Source: Metallyticus violacea
Lineage: Eukaryota > Arthropoda > Insecta > Mantodea > Metallyticidae
Assembly: GCA_030762175.1 (NCBI GenBank)
Contig: CM060831.1
Span: 140,779,501-140,843,500, forward strand
DNA length: 64,000 bases
Direction: 5' to 3'
The translations under genes and the position numbers were made by a program. Positions 12,152-23,906 of this stretch are shown here, piece by piece. The notes under the pieces are model-generated. The model was not told the origin of the DNA and did no database searches. It saw nothing but the letters and a program-made list of their open reading frames with translations. Positions within the stretch are counted from its first letter, which is position 1, and each line of letters opens with the position of its first letter.

Positions 12152-12330
12152 TAGCATGAAATTCTCTCCCACTTGTACACTTCTTTTTCACATAATCCTA
12201 TAAATAAATAAAAAAAATTAGCCTACATCTCACTTTGGGTTTACTCTACAATATCATTAGAGACTCTTAACACACACTTTCTACAGAAATGCAACCGAAA
12301 CAATAAACGTGAGTGAGCAATCTCAATTGC
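12152..12330. repeat. Dispersed repeat E, copy 1
   Basis: It shares an ordered set of blocks with 43958-44150: TAGCATGAAATTCTC, ACATAA..TATAAA, ACACAC..TTTCTACAGAA, GCAACCGAAACA and GAGCAATCTCAATTGC. It lies just after the transposase relic and may be that element's non-coding end. Confidence 0.45.
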
Positions 12331-12379
12331 CTGCCCCAATTAACTGCACTTTTACCGGGAACTTACGTCAATAGGTAGC

Positions 12380-13341
12380 GAAATGAGAAAACGGTATAAA
12401 TTCTCAAGGACAAGGAACACCTTTACACAGAATGCTTTTTGTACCTATTCATTAAATTAGATAACCTAGTAAACTGTAAGCTACAGTGGCTAAAAGTGGG
12501 GGGAAATGGATTTAACTGGCACAAATACTTTTTAAATGTTCAAATTACAAGGTGTTCTCCATTTAATTCATTTTTTTTTTCCATAGACTAACGCAGTCTT
12601 TATATTCCTGGTACACGTGGCATCAGTGGTACTTGAAGTGGTGTTTGGTGATACGCGACGAGGGGGTTAGAAAATAATTTTATAACATGAATAAAGTCTG
12701 TCATCTTGTGAGCAAAGACTTCGCTGTCATGGTCTCGCATGGTTCAAATTAGGGGTTTTTAAAGGAAAAAAAAAAAACAGTTAATGTTCTCGGGAAAAGA
12801 ATTTGTCCATTGTACGGAGAACCCGATACCTGGAGGCATATTTCGACTGAATGCAGGGAAACGGAGATTTTTAAGAAGCGAGCATTTACTAACGCAATTT
12901 TTGAATGCCAATAGAAGTTTCAACATCTGCTGGGAAGTGTTGGTGCATGCCAGATACTCAAAACAATTTTGGAATATTTCTAGAAAAGACTCGACAAAGA
13001 AGGTTAATGGGTATAATGAGAGAGGGGAGCTGGGGAGGAGGTGGAATTAAATGGAAGGGGGGCTCAATAGTAAGGGTTCCATTCATGTTTATATATTTAT
13101 ATATAAAATTACTAATAGAAAACGTAAATATATCGGAGTATTTGTATATTTGTATGTATGCATGTATATTTGTATGTGTGTAGGTATATGTGTATAGACA
13201 TTTTATTTGTTACAAGGGCAATGTTAGCATATACGGCGTTACTGTATGTTGATAGTTGAATGTACTTTAAAACAGGTACAATAAAACGTCCACTTATATT
13301 ATTATTTTCAAAGAAATTAACTTTTATGACTTGTATTTTTA
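12380..13341. other. No gene recognised
   Basis: Open frames of 88-92 codons at 12784-13183 have no recognised domain. A stretch rich in TATGTATGTA-type words lies at 13140-13190. Confidence 0.35.
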
Positions 13342-13607
13342 TTTGGTTTATTTACGGACGCTCTTAAAATCTCAGGTCTTCAGCGTCGCATTCAATTCAG
13401 GGCGTGAAACTGCCGACTAATTTTGCTCAGAGGCCTGTTCTTTCAGGCTTGAGAGCCTTTTTCGTGCCGTTAATGCACGACATGGCACTCACGGCTTTAC
13501 TTAAGATTTTTACGCCCGAAAAAAATCCATCGATCCTGGCCGGGTTTGAATTCGCGATCTTGGGTTTAGAAGGCAGATATGGTTACCACTAGACCACCAG
13601 GACCGAC
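13342..13607 (-). repeat. SINE family A, copy 3 (internal deletion)
   Basis: The right end has CCACTAGACCACCAGGACCG, the inverted tRNA head, and the left end has TTTACGGACGCTCTTAAAATC. The segment around CCTTCCGAAGGAAGCCAT is deleted. Box B is mutated to GGGTTTGAATTCG. Confidence 0.88.
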
Positions 13608-13624
13608 TGTGATGACTGGATGGG

Positions 13625-14059
13625 TCAAGTGGTAAAACATGCAGTGTACGGAACCAGGAGCACTTCTAACTGTGGATTTGGAAGAATTACTTCACCTGGT
13701 GCAGAAGAGTTGATTATGCCGCAGGTTGCTATAAGAAACAGGCATTTGTATAAGGTACCTGGCGATTGTATATCCTGTGTGGCATAAGAAAGCGTGAAGA
13801 ACACTTCAGGGACAATTTTGTCTCTTATCGCCTTGTTCCTGACCGATTTATTCCAATGACTTGACCAGCAAATAGTCTGTTTATTATTTCTCCTCCGAAT
13901 ACAACTAATGTGGAATAAAAACTGACGAATATGATTTATATGATCTCTGGACAATAAAATTAACCATGAATGCCAACACACGGTTACCTGTACCCAACGA
14001 ACACATAAATAAACTGGATAAACACATCGGTATTCAATTTTTGAGTAAAAATCTTTCAA
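13625..14059 (-). other. Unrecognised 144-codon open frame
   Basis: One of the longest open frames outside transposases. The translation is rich in aromatic residues, Cys and Ile, with no domain, repeat or signal peptide that I recognise. It starts at an ATG, but the frame can arise by chance in a window of this size. Listed only because of its length. Confidence 0.1.
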
Positions 14060-14960
14060 TTAATACTCAAGTAAGGTATTTGTGAACAATGTTTGCACAA
14101 CATTCTTTTCTTGTTGGACGTGTTACTTCTTATACATTGTTTGAATTCGTTGGTGCCTTATACAAAGGAAAAAGAGATACTGGATTTTGACCATTAAATA
14201 ACCGCTTATGTTTCCAGAACCTATAGTATCTGCATGGGCGTTAAGATTTGTAAAACAATAAAGAAACAAAAAAGGCAGAATGGCTGAAAAGCTTGAGTGG
14301 GAAATGTTCACGTCATGGGTGACACGTGAAAGCTATTAGGTTATCAATTACCGCAGGGCAGCTCTAACCAAATTGCGGGATATGCAAGCTCTCGCGCTCA
14401 AAGAATGCATGTGCTTGTTTGCCACTAAAGACTGCGCCAGGAACATGTGACTCATCTGAAGGGATCTGCTTGACAACAGCTGAGTACCGGATGCGCGCAA
14501 CCCTTCTCTGACTGTAGGGCCACTTTCCGGAAAGCCTGCAATAGCGCCAATTTCCGAGGCAAATTGGATGCGACTCCTTTCTGTCTCTTGCACCAAAAAC
14601 GCTTTCTGTTCTACGGTTTGAACGCGGCTAGTGCTTTTCAGTGACGAGGGAATTAGAGATTGATATGGCGTACTATAGATCCGTTCCGAAATACTTGAGT
14701 ACTTGTTTGGTTTTCGTTCTCTAGACGCTAGTATATGCTGCGCACCAGCAGTTCTCTAGAATTCCCTTGAAAGCGATTTCGCCATGGCAAAACTCTTAAG
14801 TTTAAAATCCGAAATTTGTATTTTTTATATTTTTTAAATTTGTTCATAATTGGATTATAAAATTTAAAGACACATGTATCCTCCTACAATAATATTATAT
14901 TTAAAAGTGTATTAAATTAATATTAATACCTTTTTCCCCTCTAGACATTTTAGCCACTAC
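14060..14960. other. No gene recognised
   Basis: An 82-codon minus-strand frame (14348-14596) in GC-richer DNA is not recognised. AT-rich afterwards. Confidence 0.35.
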
Positions 14961-14965
14961 AGGCT

Positions 14966-15242
14966 TTTGGCCTAGCTTAGAGATCGCTGCATGCTCTACC
15001 TTCGTGATTACTGAGAGTGCAGTATTTCAGGAGGGCATGTGGTCAGCACACTGTATCCCACCGGTGGCGATTTGATCAGAGGTCGCTACATTTCTATCAG
15101 GCAGCTCCCCAATTGTCCTCACGAGGCTGGGTGGAGTCCATGCCAGACCTCCCTAACTATGAACATTTCTAAGCAGGTACTAGGGATCAAATCCGGGAAC
15201 TTTTCGGACAGCAATTAGTAATGCTAACCACTAAACTATAAA
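14966..15242 (-). repeat. SINE-like repeat, family D, copy 2
   Basis: On the minus strand the head is TAGTTTAGTGGTTAGCAT (a good box A), then GGATTTGATCCC (box B), then the body shared with 871-1101, including GGTCTGGCATGGACTCCACC. Box A is preserved here, so this copy shows that the family is tRNA-derived. Confidence 0.7.
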
Positions 15243-15481
15243 TTAAGCAATCACATTTTGCGTAGTTGAAGTATAATGGGTGTGAAATTTCCACCTATGC
15301 CCTCAAACGAGCCATAGTTTGAACCGCAAATTTGTATTTATTTATATTTTACAATTGACAAATACCAGTGTTTATTTTAGCTAATAATTACTATTTCACG
15401 TCTAGGTAAGCTACTTTCACTTGTTCTAGTATGTACAGTTAGATTTCATCAGAATAAAGAAAGTGGAAAATTTGTGTATTC

Positions 15482-15705
15482 GAACCCGGGATTGCTGGAC
15501 GTGACGTCTGTATCGTATAATTCATGCTTTACATTAAATTTACAGTTCCAAATGCAAAAATTAAAAAGAGGGACCCTTCGGCATCTCAAACCGGCGACCG
15601 CGTGGACAAACTCGCGTATCATATGCGCATGTTATGTCGTGTAGTGCCGAATAGGTACCTACTATATCCCGGTGCCGTAATGACTGAGCTACCGGAGAGC
15701 CCCAA
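15482..15705 (-). repeat. tRNA-like repeat, possible SINE
   Basis: On the minus strand, CTCTCCGGTAGCTCAGTC matches a tRNA 5' end with box A, and GCCGGTTTGAGATGCC about 100 bases downstream resembles box B. That spacing is longer than in a tRNA, so an insertion or a composite is likely. A second box-B-like word (TCCCGGGTTCGAATAC, minus strand) lies at the left edge. Confidence 0.4.
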
Positions 15706-15857
15706 GCACATAACTACAACTACTACTCAAATTCCACATCCAGATACTTTCTAATGGGGTAAAGGCTGTCGTTGTCGACATTTAACTATTTAATAATTAA
15801 GATTACTGCAGTACATTTTTCAGACAGATGTACTAATGCTCTTCCTCCTGCCGGGAT

Positions 15858-16500
15858 GTGAAGGCGGGAGTCCCATAGGGTTGGGTATTAGGTCCTCTTC
15901 TTCTCTCAATGTGTTTAAATAACATTTCTGATTCAATAACATACGGTAGATATCATCTTTACGCCGACGGTTTTCATTGCCGTACTGGTGAAAATGACAA
16001 AGTTCTAGCGAAATTTAATGAAGGCCTGCTTTCATTACCTTTATAGACTGAAGCTGCAGGCTTTGGTCCATCAGCGGTTGTTCAATGCTGTAAACATACA
16101 AAGTAGCTCTCCAGTAAAAATTGCCAATAGTTAAATTCCCTTGACAAAGGCCGTAAAAAGTGGGGGATACATTTCGATACAAACCTAAATAGTAATATTC
16201 ATGTTATAAAAACATGCAAGAAAAAGATTCCAATAATACATGCGTTAAAAAGACTTAATTCCTTTCCGTTTTGGCAGAAGAAGGTTCTTTTGAAGCCTCA
16301 CTTCCAATTCTGTGAATTTTTGTTTACTAAAATTGTCAACTTCAACGCGTTCATAATGTTTGAATAAGCAGCATTTTCAACATTCTCGGACATATCACTG
16401 CATTTCTCGAATTATCACCCTGCCTCCATTTTAAAGAAAAAAGAACTTTTCACTCTCTGACCTAAATTTATCATACCCTTCACATTTTCTCTCCAAGCTG
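15858..16500 (+). pseudogene. Non-LTR retrotransposon (LINE) reverse transcriptase, 3' part
   Basis: Translation gives VKAGVP-stop-GWVLGPLLLS, matching the RT block GVPQGSVLGPLLF. About 25 residues later comes YHLYADGFH, where the catalytic YADD box has become YADG. Further on are WGIHFDTNLNSNIHV, IIHALKRLN and KPHFQFCEFLF, then HITAFLEL..., the order of RT palm/thumb blocks in Jockey/CR1-type LINEs. There are several stops and frameshifts, so it is inactive. Clade assignment is uncertain. Confidence 0.7.
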
Positions 16501-17067
16501 TCTTTTCCATAAACCATATTCATGTCATACCACGATACCAGATATAATGTTATTATTAACTATCGATACCTTTATAGCTTAATATAGTTTCACTTTCACT
16601 GTTTCTCTAACTCTTCTTTGTAATTCCTTATATTGTGTTATCAGAAACTGCCAAATACTTTCACAATTTAAACATATTACTGTTGATTATTAATAAAATC
16701 GTGATTATAGCATTTAATTTAATCTTTCTCTACGAATTTAATTATTTACTTGACAAATCTTAGATGTATGTTTATAATTTTATTATGTATAAAGTTATTC
16801 TTGCAATTTCATTTTGTTCATTGTAATGGTCAGCATTTTTGTTACTAGTTAAGTACTTAAGTTTTTTTTTTTTTTTTTTTTTTGGCAATGAATTTACTTA
16901 TAAATTGTCCAGTGAAGCTTTTATCAACAATATGGAATTATTTTGCGTGTAATATGTATTGGACATTTACTGATAGTGTGGAAGAGAAAACCTGATGGTC
17001 TTAGCATTACTAATTTAAATAAATAAATAGTGTAACTCTAAGAAAATAAAGCTACATTATATTCACA
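16501..17067. other. No gene recognised; T22 tract
   Basis: AT-rich. A T22 tract lies at 16862-16883. The first 60 bases may still be LINE 3' sequence. Confidence 0.4.
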
Positions 17068-17431
17068 AGAACTGGTCATTGAAATTGCAACACATTATAC
17101 TAATAGCTAGCGAAAATTTCTATTTTCATTCGGTTCATTGGCGGTACCGTTAGGATCCTTCACGGCTGTGTGTTCATTCTACCTCGTACACTGATCTCAT
17201 ATTTGTTTCGCTGTGGACTCTTTTCCTCCAACACGAGCACCTATTTCTCGAAATGATATTCCTCTCTCTCGGTATGCCACAATTCTCCCTCGATCAAATT
17301 CAAACACCTGCTGGTATTGTTGTCGTATTATCGACGAGTTACCGTTCCTTCTGAGAAAATGTGGGGTCGGTTTAACGCGTGTGGCTGATGACCAGGTGTA
17401 CTGTAGATGAACGTTTTGCAAATTTTAACTG
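17068..17431 (-). mobile_element. Tc1-like deletion derivative, copy 2
   Basis: On the minus strand it encodes VFEFDRGRIVAYRERGISF and REIGARVGGKESTAKQI, the first helix-turn-helix of a Tc1 transposase. It then runs straight into the terminal sequence GTTGCAATTTCAATGACCAG. The right edge carries the inverted counterpart TTTTGCAAATTTTAACTGA. The same truncated layout occurs at 6025, so this is an amplified internally deleted form. Confidence 0.7.
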
Positions 17432-18200
17432 AGGGATTTCATTTATTATATTGTGAATTCTATGTTCTTCGTTTGAAATTAAAATGAACATTTGATTGTT
17501 AATGTCAGTGTAAGTTTATCAAAAGCTATGTATATTTTCTTTTGCAGGTAAATAAAAGATTAAAAGACATATAAAATCTTATTAAAAGAATTCATTATAT
17601 AAAAGTGAAACCATAGTTATTATTCCATGTACTATGATGTCATCGAACACACTTTTAAACAAAATCTAATTTTAGTTTCTGATACAGAGTTTTCGTTTTT
17701 ATCACGCTACATCTTCTTACTTTAACTTGTTTTGGAATTAAACTGTTTTCCAAAACTTATAAACAAAACGTTTTTTCATGGTAATAGTAACATTCACTTC
17801 TGGAAAACAATTTGTAATGGAAATTGGACTGTATCAGAAAGTGTGGGGAAAAAAAAAAATAAATAAAGAAAACATAGCTTCAAATGACCATAGCTAAGGA
17901 AACAATGCCTAAGGAAAGATTAAACATTTATAAATAAATCCTCTTAAGAAGTGAAATTTTATGTGTTTTTCCATTTTTACTAAAAAATTCCATTTACCTG
18001 TAAAACAAGTAATAGGGTTACCTTTGAAAAACTCTGAATATTGTAAATTTGTTTAAATATTTGATTGCAATGCACTTATTTTCAAGTGTTTTCTACCATC
18101 AATATAAGCAATACTTGGCGCTTATATATAATGAAATTACTTGTACTAGATTCTTGTGAAGTTTTAAACATAAGTGAACACATACGTATTTCAACTCTGT
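17432..18200. other. No gene recognised
   Basis: Strongly AT-rich, without coding signal. It forms the left flank of the satellite array. Confidence 0.4.
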
Positions 18201-18930
18201 CATAATGCAGGATTGCAGGGCTGTTTTGTTTAAATATAAAAAACGATTTATCGAGTTCGTTAACCAGTAAAATTGGGCAAATGGGGATGAAGGTTAATCT
18301 AAAGAGAAACATCTTTAATGAAAAATTGCTCTAGCGGCCGCAATTTTTGTTTTTTCTCAACGAAACTCGGTATATTTTTTTAAAAATAAATTGATAAAAG
18401 TAGATTTCGAAAATTATGTCAATCGGATCATTATGAATAGAGGTATACCTGAAAAACGAGCGGGGATTTAAGCGAAAGTTTAACATCGCTGTGGCGACCC
18501 CAAATTTAATTTTTTTAAAGGACATTCAGTATATGTCATTGAAATAAAATAAGAAAAATAATTTACGAAAATTAGTGAAATCGGGCTTTAGTACGGGGGG
18601 AGTTTACCTGAAACCCAAAATTTAAAAATTGCTCTTGCGGCAACAATATTTGTATTTTTTGCAACGAAACTTCAATACACAACATAAATAAAATAAAAAA
18701 TATAGTTTCATCAAATCAGGAAAATTGGGCATTAGGAGTAGGGGTTAATTTGAAACCCAAACTAAAAAAATTGCTCTAGCAGCACCAATATTTGATTGTT
18801 CATAACAAAATTCCGTGTATACCATTTAAATAAAATAAGGAAAACAGTTTTGAAAATCAGGGAAATTGGATCATTAGGATTAAAGGTTTACTTGAAAACC
18901 AAAAATTACAAAGCGCTCTTGCGTTTAATT
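18200..18930 (+). repeat. Satellite array, about five 142-bp units
   Basis: The anchor word GCTCTAGCGG (or a close variant) recurs at 18328, 18488, 18631, 18773 and 18915, a period of about 142 bp with one 160-bp unit. Other unit landmarks are CAACGAAACT, TTAAATAAAATAAG, GAAATTGG..CATTAGGA and TTACTTGAAA.CCAAAA. Units are diverged. The same unit occurs inverted at 24370-25060 and as one unit near 28030. Confidence 0.8.
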
Positions 18931-18949
18931 TTCTCTACATTGTTTTAAA

Positions 18950-19460
18950 ATAAAAGGACATAATACTTCAGTATATAAACTGTATTTATAACGATTGGTA
19001 TATTTTATATTTAACAAAAACATTGTCATGGAGATAGCAAAGGTAAAATATTAAGTTTATATTTATTTGAGCAATGTATTTGTATGCAAGAACGTTCTGT
19101 AATAATAACCTTCAGAAAACGTCAACGTTATATGTTTTTAATACCATAATATTTACATTAAATTTCAAAGCCAATGAAAATCGATGAAACTTTCGGTTGT
19201 TTATTGTTAAACTTTACATTGTAATTGTTTCTGAATTGTAACCTGCTTTTGTTTTATTGAAACATACGAAGATCACCTTCAATACACAATGTAACTCGAA
19301 GCTTTCTAATATTTTTCTTTATTTTAGTGAATGAATTTTAGTGAATATCAAAGTGTCAATCATGGTTACATTTCAAATGCGCATACAGTATAACTTTGTC
19401 TATCAGTGGTGATATATTTCATTTAATTAATAATATACCATTAATTTTTGTGGCTTGATC

Positions 19461-19512
<52 letters not shown>

Positions 19513-19750
19513 TCTAAAACCTGGTTTCTCTTTTGTGACACTTATAGATTGCAAGAATTGTGATTTTGTTCCCCTAATACCACACAGTAATGCCATTTTT
19601 GTTTTATTTCATTCATTAATATGATGACTTTTGTGTATTATTTCAAAGTTACTCTACAAGGTGAGAAATTCACTTAGTTTACGCAGCCTACGTGACAAAT
19701 TTTTAATAGTAAAAGTTTTAAATAATTCATTTGTGCACTTTAAATGCGAA
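18950..19750 (+). repeat. Duplicated 0.8-kb segment, copy 1
   Basis: Matches 27210-27930 in the same orientation in many blocks: TATTTATAACGAT, TTTGTATG..CGTTCT, TTAAATTTCAAAGCCA, TTTTCTTATTTTAGTG, CATTAGTTTTTGTGG followed by a (TAA)n tract, and TCGCTTAGTTTA.GCAGC-like sequence at the end. No coding signal. It directly follows the satellite array. Confidence 0.7.
19461..19511. repeat. (TAA)17 microsatellite
   Basis: A perfect TAA tract inside the duplicated segment. The partner copy has an interrupted version at the same place. Confidence 0.95.
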
Positions 19751-20520
19751 GGAACAGTTTTCACGGTATTTAATATTGGCGCAGTGTTTATGTAGATTAT
19801 AGTTGGTAGATTTTCTTCAGCGTTTACTATTCATATCTGCGTTAACAGAATAAAGGTATGTGCTTCGTCATATTTTTGTGCTGTTTATAAGCTTGCAACT
19901 CTAATCTTTGAACGTTGTGCATTCGCCTTTATTTCCAAACATCGCTAGTAAAGTTTTTTTTCCTCCGTTAGTGTTTCCGACATCTTCCTTCTCTACGCCT
20001 GACAATTTCCCATCGCAGCAGGATTTTCCACCTAAATTCGCACCAAAACTCCACTGTCTTTTGCATGGATTCCAAAGCCCATCATGTCAGCTGGATCCTA
20101 TTCTCTTGTTCTCTCTGTCTCCTACTGCGGGATGCTATCGTCAGCTGTACCTGACAGTGCGATTAGACTCATGGGTAAGCGTGCAATCTTGCCACCCACT
20201 GGGCACAACCTGATAACTTCAGCCAATCAATCACTTTCTGTTCAACATGTGACATACAAATGCTTTCTCTGTTTTTATTTATTTTTTTTTTTTTTGGTTG
20301 TGAATATTGTGAAATTATGTATGGCTATGATAGGAAAAAGTTGTATGTAAATAGCTGAATTTTGACAACTAAACATTAGCCTTTTAGGTAGACTTAAAGG
20401 CGTAGACTTAGGAAGTTTTTTGAGTTGAAGTATAAACACTTAAGGGCTTCAAGTCACATAAATTACTATTAACGACTTAGATTTCAAACTAAACATATGT
20501 ATATCTCATGGTCCTCAGCT
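19751..20520. other. No gene recognised
   Basis: A 101-codon plus-strand frame (19908-20213) rich in Pro and Ser has no recognised domain. AT-rich from 20260. Confidence 0.35.
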
Positions 20521-20660
20521 CATGAACGCCTCTGTAGTCTTGTGGTCAGCGGAGATTTCGAGCTCGAAACCCGTAAATTCAGAGGCCGTTATCTGAATAA
20601 ATTCTTTTCCAGAGTTTTTCCTTACCTAAGAAGGTGAATTTCTGGTAACTTTAAGCGTCG
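20521..20660 (+). repeat. tRNA-like SINE, family C, copy 2
   Basis: GTCTTGTGGTCAGCGGAG (box A region), GAGCTCGAAACCC (box B, mutated), then TTTTTCCTTACCTAAGAAGG and TCTGGTAACTTTAA. The block order matches 2341-2480. Confidence 0.6.
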
Positions 20661-20870
20661 TGGACTTTTGGCTAATTAAATGAAACGTTCTCATCGTGTC
20701 TTTAGAGCTTCGTAATTATTAACTTTAACGTTAACTTAATTCACTTAATTCATTATTTTTATTTCATCCAGCATTCATGGCGTTTTTGATTACTATACTC
20801 CGTAATTTTTAAATGAAATATGAGGTATAAGGACCTATTAATACAGGCGTCTGATAATAACTCTAGTACA

Positions 20871-22244
20871 GAGAGTTCGCGTCACGATTGTTCCGAGAAA
20901 GCGGGCTGGAGGAAGCCGGTAAAGCGCGTAGTAAATAGCGGCATACTAGGTCGTAATTGTCCGAGTATTCTACTAATAAACTTTCTTAAAATATGACATG
21001 CGCACTATCATCATTTTATTTCACTAACCTGTTACAGTAATTACTCTAAAAGACCTTCGGTATTCAGACATACCCGACATCTTTTGATGAACTTTGCATT
21101 TATACGAAAATGTTCTTTTGTTACCTTTCTAATTTCTACTCTTATATTGTCTTTCAGTTTATATGCAGTTATTGCTATAGACTCTATTTTTTGGGTTCCC
21201 CACATTAAAAATCGCTAACTTACGGGCCATAACGCTTTAGAAATAGTTCTGTCTTCAAAAACTGCCCTTATAGACTCCAAAGAATCATGGGTAGTATAGG
21301 CTATGGCAGAATCTTGTTATACACAATGTCTCTCATAAACAGTTAATTGTTAAAAAATGTGCAATTATTTGAGACGATACCTCTCCAAATTTACGGAATC
21401 TTAAAAAAAACACTAGTCCTATTAAAGGATTTGCTGTTAAGGCATACTACGCACCATCTTTTCATCATGCAGAGAAATTTCATGAGTTATATGTGACTTT
21501 TCTGTGCTCTAAAAATTGTTTTTCTCTAAACATATGTAACCTACGTAAATGAAATCATGTTTCGTCAGAGAAAATTATTAAAAGCGGATCAATAATACCA
21601 TTATTAATGTTCTGTAAAACCCTAATACAGAAATTCATTCCCCTTTCATTGTCATGGTGTCGTAATTCTTGAACTATAGTAACTCTATAGGGTTTTAATT
21701 TTAAAAGTTTATTAGCCGTATGGTTTTAAGTTTACGAATTATTAGGAGAAAGTTCAAGTGATACCCCAATATCATTAAGCTTTTCTTCAATTAGAACCCT
21801 ACGTTTAAGCCTATGAAGTTTAGAGTGCACCGATTCCATTTCTTTAAATCTATTGACAAGGTATCTAACTGACCTCTATTTGGAGGTCGAATGCAAGGGA
21901 ATCTGTCTAGAATTGCCTACACACATGTCCAATTGAATCACTTTTGTTGTAAGTATCCTATATAAATATTCGTTGTTTTAGAGTAATTTTTTCAGCATGC
22001 ATTTCAATTATGGAAATAAATAATTTAATTCATATACAACACACACACTTAAGGGTAATTCGAAAGAAGTACCAAGCAAACACGTGCTCTATGCCAGTAC
22101 CTTGACATTTACTAAGCATTGGCTGGAAACGTATGGGCTCGCGAAGAACGAAGGAAAATTAAAATCTATAATACCACTGTTTACTTCGTTCTCTACCGGT
22201 TTCCTCCCGCCCACTTTCTCGGATCAAGCGTGACTCGAATTCTC
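20871..22244 (-). mobile_element. DNA transposon with about 71-bp terminal inverted repeats
   Basis: The left arm (20871-20941) and the inverted right arm (22174-22244) align along their whole length: GAGAGTTCGCGTCACGATTG versus GAGAATTCGAGTCACGCTTG, then TCCGAGAAAG.GGG..GGAGGAA.CCGGTA. I estimate roughly 80% identity by eye. The enclosed minus strand holds a decayed transposase (separate entry). Total length is about 1.37 kb, normal for Tc1/mariner-superfamily elements. Confidence 0.75.
20990..22000 (-). pseudogene. Decayed transposase inside the 20.9-22.2 kb element
   Basis: Broken minus-strand frames give, in order, PYRVTIVQELRHHDNERGMN, a YLQN-like block, LIIFSDET.FHL holding the first catalytic aspartate, and THEISLHDEKMVRS in place of the conserved NPH.IHE.PLH..KVGVW. 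This order is typical of a DDE transposase common in insect genomes and distantly related to Tc1/mariner. Relics of the same general type lie at 53228, 61707 and perhaps 11912. Stops and frameshifts are numerous. Confidence 0.55.
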
Positions 22245-22662
22245 CGCATAGACCCCGTACCCCGAACCCCTGTGCTTTAAAGAATAAACTGGTGGGCCCA
22301 CCACTCTCTCATAGTTACAAAATTTTGAACAAAATTTCATAGCAGCAGCTTGAAATTTGCAACCCTGCAATGGACGTCAGCATTCTTGGCATTCATTCTG
22401 TAATTACTTTTTATAACCATTTATCAGAATGGCAAATGAACCAATATGTTTGAACTGCAACAACGGGAGCGCTGCCATACAACAATTATGCAGACAACGT
22501 TGTGTTGTTGATTCAACGATTACACTCTAACTGCAGAATATTGTGCATAAGAAAATAAAATGTAATTTATATACCCAAATTAAAAAACAGCACACGGGAG
22601 ATTCCACATGAAATCGGACAGAAAATAAGAATAAATGACCTCATACATTTTAAATTGTAAAA
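22245..22662. other. No gene recognised
   Basis: Sequence between the two transposons. No repeat or coding signal recognised. Confidence 0.4.
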
Positions 22663-23906
22663 CGAGGGTAGGTCCATAAGTTTACGGCTTCGCCGATAAG
22701 GATTACCGCCTTCACAAAATCCTTATCTGGTGTCATACCTTATCTGTTAAGTAAATAATTGCAACTGTAACTTTCGTAGTTCAGATACAGTTGCATAAAA
22801 AAGGCTACGTGTAGAAGTTTGTAACATGTTCAAAATGGAGTTTCGAGCTGTTATTAAGTTCTTCACAAAAGAAGAACTTACTCCAAATGAAATTAAGCAG
22901 CGATTGGACGGTGTATATGGGGAAGCATCCCCCTTATATTCTATCGTAAAAGAACGGGCCAAACTTTTTCGAATGGGTCGAAGCATTGAAGACGAAGAGC
23001 ATGCAGGACGGCCCTTGGCAGTGCTCACTCCTGAAAACATCGCTCTTGTGGAAAGAGAAATTATGGAAGACCGGCGGCTCAAAGTTACACAAATAGCAGC
23101 AAGGTTGGGCCTTTGTAAAACAACAATCCTTGGAATTATTCATGAATATTTAAATATGAATAAGGTTAGTGCAAGATGGGTACCTAGACTCCTATACTCA
23201 GTCATCTGTTGTCCGGCATTTTTGGACCTCTGCCGTGGCAACAAGAGAGAAGTTCTGCAAACCATTGTTACACGAGATGAAACTGTGGTTCTCTACTATG
23301 ATCCTTGTTCAAAAGAGATTCAATGGAGTGGTGTAAACTTGGCGAAGCACCGCCTCTAAAGGCCAAGGTTACTCAGACACCCAAGCAGATCATGGTCACA
23401 ATCTTTTGGGACTTTTAAGAAATACTTTTCATTGACTTCAAGGAGAGGAACACCACAGTAAATGGGCAGTATTATGCTGGCCTACTGCACATACTACGTG
23501 CTTCCATCAAAGAGAAAAGGCGAGGAAAGCTGAGTGGTGGTGTGCGACTTCTTCACGACAAGGCGCCTGTGCACACTGCTCTTGTTCAAAGGAAGCTGTG
23601 AAGAAATGTGGCTTCAAGGAGATCGACCATCTACCCTACAGCCCAGATCTAGTTCCCAGTGACTATTTCCTGTTCTCAAAACTCAAGAAGGACCATCGAG
23701 GAAGGAAATTTAAGCAATGGATATTGTTTATGCTCTTTTTGCATACAAGACTTCTGAATATTTGGGGGGGGGTGATTGAAAAGTTAATTCGAAAATGTGA
23801 GAAAAGTATTGCAATAAAGGGTATCTATATTGAAAAGTGAAGTATGGTTTTTGTTTTTATCATATCTAGAAAATGGCCAGACCGGAAACCTATGGACCTA
23901 CTCTCG
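22663..23906 (+). mobile_element. Mariner element 1, near full length
   Basis: Terminal inverted repeats: left CGAGGGTAGGTCCATAAG, right (inverted) CGAGAGTAGGTCCATAGG, both continuing with GTTT.CGG-like sequence. Length is about 1.24 kb, typical for mariner. A TA lies outside the right end; the left flank reads AA, so the expected TA duplication is not intact. It sits between the forward and inverted satellite arrays. Confidence 0.9.
22826..23840 (+). pseudogene. Mariner transposase (DD34D type), disrupted
   Basis: Starts at ATG 22826 (MFKMEFRAVIKFFTKEELT). The N-terminal double helix-turn-helix is intact through KVTQIAARLGLCKTTILGII and NMNKVSARWVPRLL. The first catalytic aspartate is in VTRDETVVLYYDP. 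A frameshift near 23320-23340 breaks the frame, and a TAA follows in the IFWDF block. The second aspartate is in LLHDKAPVHTA, with the usual Asn after it changed to Lys. A further frameshift precedes the third aspartate in YSPDLVPSDYFLFSKLK. It ends IAIKGIYIEK at 23840. The 34-residue spacing between the last two aspartates fits mariner. Not functional. The closest relative in the window is at 39733. Confidence 0.92.

Noticed and set aside
11863..12159. Cys-rich frame CGHKCFKCGRAC suggesting a zinc knuckle
   Set aside because: Spacing does not fit CCHC (C-X2-C-X4-H-X4-C), and the overlapping frame has a better match to a transposase helix-turn-helix.
13625..14059. 144-codon minus-strand frame as a host gene
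   Set aside because: No domain, no codon pattern and no splice context; length alone can occur by chance in 64 kb. Kept only as a very low-confidence entry.
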